Assembly (NCBI GenBank): GCA_016206755.1 | Contig: JACQQZ010000055.1 | Coordinates: forward strand, 1 to 5,144 | Source: Candidatus Omnitrophota bacterium | GTDB lineage: Bacteria > Omnitrophota > Gorgyraeia > 1-14-0-20-64-10 > JACQQZ01 | Length of the DNA: 5,144 nucleotides | Direction: 5' to 3' | Shown here: positions 1 through 5,144 of the stretch, in pieces | Layout of the letters: the number at the start of each line of letters is the position of its first letter | Position numbering within the stretch: position 1 is the stretch's first letter | Program-made: the position numbers and the translations under genes | The notes under the pieces: generated by a model | Told to the model about the DNA's origin: nothing | Databases searched by the model: none | What the model saw: the letters and a program-made list of their open reading frames with translations, nothing else

Positions 1-3000
1 GTGCAGCCGAGGATGCCCAACGAGGCCGTCTCCACCACCGAGAAGGTTTTTCCCAACTCTCCCACCACCGCATAGCCGGAGACGCGCATCAAGAGGATAC
101 GGCCGAAACGATCGTAGATTGTTCCGCGCGCCCCGCCGACGCCGTCCTTGCCGCTGTAGAATTCACGGCGGTTGTGCCCCTCGTTCTGCTCCTGGACGCG
201 CAGCCACCATTCGCCCAAGCCCCGGCGGACCGGATTCATCCAGCCGTGGCCGAAGAAATCTTCCACGCCGCCATGCTGCGCTTGGATGCCGCGGAATCTG
301 GCCTGGCTGAGGAACGCGACGCCCCAATCGTTGAACTGTTGGGCAAAGAGCAGCTCCCATTTGCCCCAAATTTTGAAATGCTCGCCGGAGCCGGTGCTGG
401 AGAATTCGACGACGGCCGCGCCACCCGTCCAGTTGACGTCCCCGCCGCTGCGCCAGCCGTCCGGATTGTCTCTCCAGTTTTCATAGGTGCGATCGGTCCA
501 CATGACCATGCGGCCTTGATCGTCAAACCAGGGCCGGCGCGTGCCTCGCTTGTCGACGCCGAGATACGTGGTGGACTTGTTGTCCTCGAAATCGCGGGTC
601 TGGGTGACGGAGAAGACCTTCAGTTCGTTCAAGGTCGATTCGTAACGGATGGCGAATTCGTGGTGCAGGGAATCTTCTCGGACATTGCGCCGGATCAGAT
701 CGCCGTTCTTTTTATATTTGTCCAGTTGGCGATCGATGCGGGTAGCTTGATCCGTCGCGCGGCCGTACTGATCGAAGTCGGCGATGGTGATGCGGCGATA
801 TTCGTAATAATTTCTGAATTTGGGATCGATGTCCACCCATTGGCCGCCGTTGGGAGAATCCGGTTTGCGCGACATGTCGCGCAGCAGCTCTTCGCGATAT
901 CCAACAACGGTTCCCTTGCCCAACGCTTGGCTGAAGCCGCCACCCGGCGCAAAGTAATCGGTGCCCAGGCGCCGCATGACCTGGAGCCGTTCATGATCCA
1001 CGCTGCTGCGATTGCTCAGCTTGCCTTGCCGGCCGGCGTCGGAACTCCAGCTATCGTGAATTTCAAAATAAGTTTCTTGGCGTCTTAAATCGTAAGCGCC
1101 CCGCTGGCCGTAGGTGCTGAGCTGGCTGGCCAATTGCACGTCGTAGGAAGCCCAGACCGGGTCGGTTCCCCGCTCCGGTTCATTCAGATAAACCGGATTG
1201 AAATAGCGGACGTTGGCGTACTCCTGCCTGACGACCAAAGCCGGGGTGTCCGCGTTCTCGATGATTTCGATGTAGCTGCGCTGCTTGCCGACTTCAATCG
1301 GCAGCGCGCGGTCCGCCTCCGCGGCTTGCGGCGCGACATCCCCTTCCTCCCAATAACGGATTCCCTGAACGGTAACGGTGATGGTCGTATCGATTCTCTG
1401 CGCTTCACCGTTGTAGAGCTCGCCGCCGGTGCGGTACCAATCGGCGTTGGGCAAGAAACCGTCGGCGCGCACGCGATGGATGACTTGGCGCGTCGTATTC
1501 CGGTAGCCGGCGATTCGCCCCTGGGCGTCAAACGCCCGGTCCGGATCGAATCCGGATGGATTGTCGATCAGGCGCCGGCGCTCGGCCAGAAGCTCCATTT
1601 TCTCGTCCAACAGCGGCTGCCATTGATTGGCCGCCACTTCATTGGCCAGCGGGGCAAGCGTACGCAGCGTGTCCTCCGTAATCGACTTGACGGCGGCCCG
1701 TATTTCGCCCCGGGAAATTCCCTCCGGAAGAACAGTGTTGATGCGTTCGTTGAGATCTTCCAAAAGCTCTGCGGCTTGCGCCTCGTCTCCATGCGCCTTG
1801 CGGTCATAGATTTGCTCCATGAGCCGGACGAGGTCATCGATGGCATCGTCCGTTAACCGGAAACCGGCCGAATGGCTTCTTTGAATATCCTCAAGCGTGC
1901 TTCGATAGCGGTTGATCGCCTCTTGCCGGGCGGCGTCGACGGCGTTGATGCGGGCCATGGACGGCGCCAACTGCCCATTGAGGATGGCCAGCCGCGCATC
2001 GATGCGATCGACGGCTTCTTGATCGACCGTCAGTTGCCCCGCCTGCCAAGTCGTTGTGGTATCCCGCCAGATGCCGGTGTAGATCGTGCTTCCGTCGGCG
2101 CGCAGCTCATCAATCTCTTCGTCCCGGGTGCGCGTGACGGAAGCAACGATCCGGCCTTGCAGATTGTAGGCGTTCAATGCCCCGCGGGCGGTGCCGTCGA
2201 GTCCGGCCTGGAACGTAATGGCGGTGTCGCGCCATGCCAGACCTAAAAGATCTTTGTAGAGCCGTTTCTCCTGCGACTTCCACTGCTGGGTGCGGCCCAG
2301 GCGATCAATGATAAAGTCCCGGTAAACCAGCCGGCCGGTGTAGCTGAAGCCCAGCGCGTCTTCCCCGGAAATCTGGTTGAGTCCAACCTGCTCCGTGCGG
2401 ATGGCGTCCGGATGTTTCAATTGAACGCCGGAGGCCGTATCCAACTCTGCGCGAATCAGAAGTCCGCGGCGGAACCGGCCGGCCGCGGTTAAGAAAGCGC
2501 TGCGAACGGTGTTGTCTTCGTTGAAGTAACCGATGCCTCCCGGAAGAATTTGATCGGAATTTTCCCCGCCGCGCGAGTAGGTAAATCTCAGGCCCGCGGC
2601 TTCGGTGTGGGAATCTCCCACCAGGCCGGCGGCGTAAGAGACCGACCAGGAAAGCAGCGGTCTGGGATTGCCGTTGATGGAGGTCAGGAACTGGACGGAG
2701 TAGCTTTTTGCAACGAAATCATCGCCGGCGGTGGTGGTGTTGTAGAAATCCTCCTGAACGGTATCGCTGTAAGAAACTCCGCCCTTGAAGATGCCTTTGC
2801 GGAGTTTGCCGTCTTTGAGCAGCTCGGAGCGGATGCGGCCATCCTCAAAGAATTCCCCCGGCAAGCGGGCAATGTCGTTCGGAAGGGCGACCCCTGCCAA
2901 GCCATGTTTGGCCAAGAACTGGACAATCGCGGCTTTCAGGCCGGCATCTTCCTGGGCCGCGTCGAGAGCTTCGTTTCCGGTCGTGTAGGAATTGACCTGA

Positions 3001-5144
3001 TAAGCGACCGTGGCCGTGCGATTGCCCAGGGAATCTTCAAAGATGGTTTGCGTCTGGTTAAATGCCTCGCGCGGCTTTCCATGAAAAATCCAGTAACGCG
3101 ATTGATTCGGCCCCAACTCAACTTGAGTCGTCCGGCTTTCCTGTCCAAAGACGTCGCGCGTAATGGATGAATTGGTTGTTGCCAGCAGCGCATCGCTTGC
3201 GGAGATGCTCAGGGTGCGCGCGGCGACAGCCAAAAGCAATCCGCGGCGCAGATTGCCCTGGCCATCCAAAATCCGCGCCCTCAACTCCGGATCGCTGAGA
3301 TAATTTGTAAAACGCAAAAGATCGCGAACCGGAACCAGAACGCCGCCGAATCGAACGAAGCCGGCTTTTGGATTCTCTCCGCGGCTGAAAGCCGACTCCA
3401 AGAAATTGACGCCATGCGTCTTGCTCCCGTCCGCGCCGGTGGAATTGATGAACGTCCAAGTGGCCTCGACCACGTCGCGGCCGGCAATGATCCTATGTGA
3501 ATTCCGGCGGCTGGCGTCCAGCGATTGGGAGAAGGAGGCGGTGACATTGCCAAAAGCATCCACGGTGCGGCTGGCGCTGCCGGCCGGCGTCGCCTCTCCG
3601 GCATCGGTGGTATCGCCGTCGCCGTTGAAATCAAAAGACAGCGCATTGCCCTGCGCATCGCGCGGGGCTTCATCAATGACGGCCTTGAGCAAGCCGTCGA
3701 ATTTCATTTTTCCGTTGGCGTCGAAGAAGCGGCGGGAACCGTCGGCATTGCGGTAATCCGCATAATCGGTGTCGGCATACTGGCTGATCTCCTCGCCCTT
3801 CTTGGAGTAAACGTTGCGCGCCGCGGTATAGGAGGTGGTGACATCGCCGCCGGCCGTTTCATGCCGGCTGATGGTTGAAGTCCTGACGCCGGCCGCGCGG
3901 TTATTCAAAACGTTGTATTCGGTGATAATCTGAGCGGTCGTGATGCTGAAGTCGATGCCCAGCGTTCTGCTCCAAGCACCCGTGATCACCAAATCTTCGC
4001 GGCCCGTAAACGGATCCGTGATCCGATCGCCGCCCGCATACCCGAACCGGTCATTCAATTGCTGCAAGGTCAATGTTTCAGGCGTCAATGCCAAGAGCAG
4101 ATTTTCAAAATCGAATTCTCCGTTCCGGTCGCGGTCGAAGCGCGCGAGGATCCGGCCGGCGGCATCCAGATAATCGGTCTTGGAAAACAGGGCGGCCAAT
4201 GGCTGAGAATCGTCCCCGCCAAAGTCCGGGAACCACTGGCGGACCGGGTCGGTCAGCTTCATGCCGCGGCGCGTATAGAAGTAGCGGTAGCTCTCCACCG
4301 TCCGGACTTGGCTGCCTTCTGAAGTCGTGGTGCGCGTGTCGGTCGTCTGGCGGCTGAGCAATGCCTGCTGGCGCTGAATGATGTGCCCTTGAAGGATGTG
4401 GGTGGTGGTTTCATCCGCCGTCCAGCTCTCGGTAGCTGAGGTAACCTGAGCTTGATAAATTTTGAGCAAGCCGCGGCGGGCAAAACCACGGCGGGCCGGA
4501 TCTTCGTAAAGAATGCGGCCGATGCGAGGATCGAATTGGCGGTCGGCAATCGAGACCTGGGTCAAGGAATCCAGCGTTTCGTCGCCGGTGGTGTAAGCCG
4601 ACTGGGCATCAATGGTGGTGCGGGTGAAGGTGCCGTCGAACAGTTCGGTTTTCAGGCGGCGAATTTCACGGTTGATGCGCGGGCTGTTGAAGATCACTTC
4701 GAACGTTTGCTCGATTCCAACGCCCGGATTCGCGTAAGAGCCGTTGCCGTCGGCATCCACCGAATAAGAGCTCCCTGTCAGCGTTTGCTCGCGCGAAGTC
4801 CCGCGTCCACTGGCCGTCAACAAGAGGCCGGCAACGTCCAGAACGCCGTCTCGGTCGCGGTCCATCTGCGCATAGCGCCAGCCGCGAATCGTTCCGTTCG
4901 GATTGCGAATGACAAGGTCGGTCGCCAAAGCGCCGATGGAGGCCGGCGTCTCACCGGCCACAGCGTGAGAGTAAGTTCGCGTCTCTTCCATGCGCTGATA
5001 CGAAATCGTTCCATCGCCGGTTTCTGTTTCCGTGACGGTGGCCAACTGGGTCGCGCGGGCAAAACCGTAGTTGATCAGCAGGTAGGAGTCGTATTCTGTG
5101 TTTTGCTGGGTTGTAACACCTTTGGTATCGAAGAGCGTTTCAAA
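1..5144 (-). CDS. Interior of a giant repeat-rich protein of unknown function, open at both ends
   Basis: One frame read from base 5144 down to base 1 gives 1714 sense codons plus two bases and no stop. The full protein is therefore longer than 1714 residues, and residue numbers used here count from base 5144. I do not recognise the family. In order the segment has: seven diverged G-L-L modules (residues 81-899); three units with W-R-D-T or D-T-T-I-T cores (944-1261), with a coiled-coil-like stretch (about 1037-1195) between the second and third; an unrecognised mixed region (1262-1538); and a Trp-rich patch (1539-1647). About fourteen D-x-x-G turns are scattered throughout. Acidic loops suggest calcium binding in places. 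There is one Cys (residue 1714), no evident transmembrane helix and no catalytic motif I can identify. Silent differences between repeat copies and sparing use of TTA, CTA and ATA codons support a real coding frame. An extracellular structural or adhesive role is inferred only. A degenerate Rhs/YD relative is the main alternative. Confidence 0.93.
204..530 (-). other. Tryptophan-rich region of the giant protein
   Basis: Residues 1539-1647 contain eleven Trp (1539, 1549, 1557, 1564, 1572, 1593, 1596, 1607, 1635, 1646, 1647), far denser than elsewhere in the segment. Local sequence alternates Gly-rich turns (S-G-G-D, W-T-G-G) with short hydrophobic strands (A-A-V-V-E-F, K-I-W-G-K-W-E-L-L-F). 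Exposed aromatic clusters are common in carbohydrate-binding or beta-sandwich folds, but no named domain could be recognised. Confidence 0.5.
1362..1532 (-). repeat. W-R-D-T unit, copy 3 (diverged)
   Basis: Residues 1205-1261. It opens with FDAQGRI and contains V-R-A-D-G (1225-1229), aligned to L-R-A-D-G of copy 2 with one gap. It closes with I-D-T-T-I-T-V-T-V-Q-G in place of W-R-D-T-T-T-T-W-Q-A-G, and about a dozen extra residues precede the close. It resumes the array after the helical stretch. Confidence 0.6.
1560..2036 (-). other. Helical, coiled-coil-like insert within the protein
   Basis: Residues 1037-1195 differ in character from their surroundings: few Gly or Thr, many Asp, Glu, Arg, Ala and Leu. 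V1045, I1048, L1052, L1055, L1059, M1063, I1066 and V1069 follow a 3-4 hydrophobic pattern. Later segments (1102-1113 and 1127-1139) look helical too, and Pro at 1061, 1140, 1165 and 1177 probably separates the helices. It lies exactly between copies 2 and 3 of the W-R-D-T unit, as if inserted into a repeat array. A spacer or oligomerisation role is plausible but not shown. Confidence 0.6.
2037..2168 (-). repeat. W-R-D-T unit, copy 2
   Basis: Residues 993-1036. It opens with the turn YNLQGRI, passes through R-A-D-G (1015-1018) and Y-T-G, and closes with I-W-R-D-T-T-T-T-W-Q-A-G. Its closing part matches copy 1, and its opening plus R-A-D-G part matches copy 3, so it links the other two. The helical stretch starts directly after it. 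Confidence 0.7.
2202..2315 (-). repeat. W-R-D-T unit, copy 1
   Basis: Residues 944-981. The YD-like turn IDRLGRT opens the unit, and A-W-R-D-T-A-I-T-F-Q-A-G (970-981) closes it. Eight of the twelve closing residues are identical in copy 2, which follows 55 residues later. Five of those eight identical codons differ silently. Confidence 0.7.
2448..2525 (-). repeat. G-L-L module, copy 7 (basic type)
   Basis: Residues 874-899. The turn FNEDNTVRS is followed by FLTAAGRFRRGLLIRA. It is close to copy 5 in the step L/F-R-R-G-L-L. It lies 110 residues after copy 6 and is the last clear copy; the next internal repeats are of a different unit type. Confidence 0.65.
2778..2849 (-). repeat. G-L-L module, copy 6 (basic type)
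   Basis: Residues 766-789. The turn FEDGRIRS is followed by LLKDGKLRKGIFKGG. G-I-F replaces G-L-L, and Lys replaces several Arg residues of the other basic copies. It lies 149 residues after copy 5. Confidence 0.65.
2961..3041 (-). repeat. Y-T-T-G repeat, copy B
   Basis: Residues 702-728. The YD-like turn FEDSLGNRT is followed by N-S-Y-T-T-G-N-E-A-L-D. It matches copy A at residues 169-193, with one or two gaps needed upstream of the Tyr. In copy A about 10 residues separate this motif from the next module; here about 38 do, much of them helical in character (A-A-I-V-Q-F-L-A-K). This suggests an insertion in one lineage of the repeat. Confidence 0.7.
3225..3299 (-). repeat. G-L-L module, copy 5 (basic type)
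   Basis: Residues 616-640. The sequence LSDPELRARI is followed by LDGQGNLRRGLLLAV. The second turn holds one Asp, but the step into G-L-L is L-R-R, as in copies 2 and 7. The first turn is the least well conserved of the seven copies. It lies 151 residues after copy 4. Confidence 0.65.
3594..3632 (-). other. EF-hand-like acidic loop with D-x-N-x-D-G
   Basis: Residues 505-517, DFNGDGDTTDAGE. This pattern of D, N, D and G followed by a T-D-x-G-E tail is common in calcium-binding loops of bacterial surface proteins. It lies about 16 residues after copy 4 of the G-L-L module. The role is inferred from the motif alone. Confidence 0.55.
3678..3755 (-). repeat. G-L-L module, copy 4 (weak acidic type)
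   Basis: Residues 464-489. The turn YRNADGSRR is followed by FFDANGKMKFDGLLKAV. The second turn keeps D475, N477 and G478 but has Lys at the later loop positions, so calcium binding is doubtful. It lies 136 residues after copy 3. Confidence 0.65.
4089..4169 (-). repeat. G-L-L module, copy 3 (calcium-loop type)
   Basis: Residues 326-352. The turn LDAAGRIL is followed by DRDRNGEFD (337-345) and ENLLLA. D337, D339, N341, G342 and D345 give the EF-hand-like spacing. The Gly before L-L is replaced by Asn348. It lies 123 residues after copy 2. Before it, residues 235-285 are unusually Thr-rich. Confidence 0.7.
4455..4535 (-). repeat. G-L-L module, copy 2 (basic type)
   Basis: Residues 204-230. 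The first turn, FDPRIGRIL, is YD-like. It is followed by an arginine-rich second turn (ARRGFARRGLLKI) in place of the acidic loop of copies 1 and 3. GRIL is shared exactly with copy 3. The spacing from the G-L-L of copy 1 is 119 residues. Confidence 0.7.
4566..4640 (-). repeat. Y-T-T-G repeat, copy A
   Basis: Residues 169-193. The pattern is F-D followed by R-T-T, then S-A-Y-T-T-G-D-E-T-L-D. It matches a second copy 535 residues downstream (S-Y-T-T-G-N-E-A-L-D). Of the nine codons from Tyr to Asp, seven encode the same residue, and four of those seven differ silently. The duplication is therefore old and the protein sequence appears conserved. Copy A sits directly upstream of G-L-L module copy 2. 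Confidence 0.7.
4722..4757 (-). other. Isolated EF-hand-like acidic loop
   Basis: Residues 130-141 contain DADGNG, with D130, D132, N134 and G135 placed as in calcium-binding D-x-D-x-[DN]-G loops. It lies about 25 residues after copy 1 of the G-L-L module and is not followed by the G-L-L step. Calcium binding is inferred from the motif alone. Confidence 0.5.
4812..4904 (-). repeat. G-L-L module, copy 1 (calcium-loop type)
   Basis: Residues 81-111. A first turn, NPNGTIR, is followed by the acidic loop DRDRDGVLD (95-103) and then AGLLLTA. The spacing D95, D97, D99, G100, D103 matches an EF-hand-like calcium loop, although position 12 is Gly106 instead of the usual Glu or Asp. It aligns best with copy 3 (DRDRNGEFD followed by LLLA). 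Confidence 0.7.

Larger units (their letters stand above)
96..5132 (-). repeat. Scattered YD/Rhs-like D-x-x-G turns
   Basis: About fourteen turns fit [FYILV]-[DNE]-x-x-G-[RNKQ], most followed by a short hydrophobic strand. They begin at residues 5, 204, 326, 473, 528, 663, 702, 766, 946, 993, 1205, 1457, 1540 and 1677; clear examples are IDRLGRT, FDAQGRI, FDDQGRM and YDRFGRI. The motif resembles the core of YD/Rhs repeats, but spacing runs from about 40 to about 250 residues instead of the usual 20 or so, and the paired G-x-x-Y-x-Y-D context is missing. Some of these turns open the G-L-L modules or W-R-D-T units listed separately. Confidence 0.5.

Noticed and set aside
174..1088. A 304-codon open frame on the plus strand that looks gene-like
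   Set aside because: It is exactly codon-in-register antisense to the giant gene. Its stop at 1086-1088 is the complement of a sense TTA codon (residue 1353). Antisense stops in this register need TTA, CTA or TCA codons, which the giant gene seldom uses, so long antisense frames arise by default.
2474..2491. Near-palindromic G+C-rich stretch resembling a hairpin or protein-binding site
   Set aside because: It encodes L-T-A-A-G-R-F within G-L-L module copy 7 in the main frame. The palindrome follows from Ala-Gly codons, and the same GCC-GGC pair recurs at more than ten Ala-Gly sites in the gene.
3118..3459. Minus-strand open frames in other registers, such as 3118-3459 and 3281-3676
   Set aside because: They overlap the continuous minus-strand frame in shifted registers. 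Their products are Arg/Ser/Pro-rich, as expected from misreading G+C-rich coding DNA.
1134..3878. Further long plus-strand frames (1134-1856, 1872-2246, 2550-3170, 3525-3878)
   Set aside because: All share the same antisense register. Their stops complement sense codons TTA 1097, TTA 967, TCA 659 and TCA 423. Their translations show no recognisable domain or repeat.
1..5144. Canonical Rhs/YD toxin or cellulosomal dockerin protein
   Set aside because: The D-x-x-G turns lack regular Rhs spacing and the Rhs core, and the calcium-like loops are not paired as in dockerins and lack their conserved context.
1..5144. RNA genes, CRISPR arrays, insertion sequences, promoters or terminators
   Set aside because: The whole window is filled by one coding frame. 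No direct DNA repeats with regular spacers, no cloverleaf-like segment, no terminal inverted repeats and no intergenic gap were seen.

Overview
The window is the interior of one very large protein-coding gene on the minus strand. Read from base 5144 downwards, the frame stays open to base 1: 1714 codons plus two bases, with no stop codon, and neither the true start nor the true stop is inside. No intergenic DNA, RNA gene, promoter, terminator, mobile element or CRISPR array was seen. All other open frames, including several of 120 to 300 codons on the plus strand, are best explained as shadows of this frame.

The protein segment matches no family I can name with confidence. It is built from old, diverged internal repeats. 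Residues 1 to about 900 (bases 5144 to about 2445) carry seven copies of a short module spaced 110 to 151 residues apart. Each copy has two Gly-centred turns followed by a G-L-L-like hydrophobic step. In three copies the second turn is acidic and resembles an EF-hand calcium loop (two strongly, one weakly); in the other four it is rich in Arg or Lys. Residues 944 to 1261 (bases 2315 to 1362) hold three copies of a second unit. Between the second and third copies lies a helical, coiled-coil-like stretch of about 160 residues. Residues 1262 to 1714 (bases 1361 to 1) are mixed and include a tryptophan-rich patch, and D-x-x-G-R turns continue to the end. About fourteen such turns resemble the core of YD/Rhs repeats, but their spacing is too irregular for a canonical Rhs protein. 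Only one cysteine occurs in 1714 residues, and no membrane segment was seen. This would suit a long exported or surface-associated stalk or adhesin, which is inference.

The DNA is G+C-rich and the coding style is bacterial. A protein at least 1714 residues long, repeat-rich, cysteine-poor and without recognised domains recalls the giant genes reported in Omnitrophota (OP3) and some other environmental bacteria. That placement is a low-confidence hypothesis; Planctomycetota, Verrucomicrobiota, Elusimicrobiota or another lineage with giant surface proteins remain possible. The main point of interest is this gene, which is easily missed because it has neither end in the window and antisense frames look gene-like.
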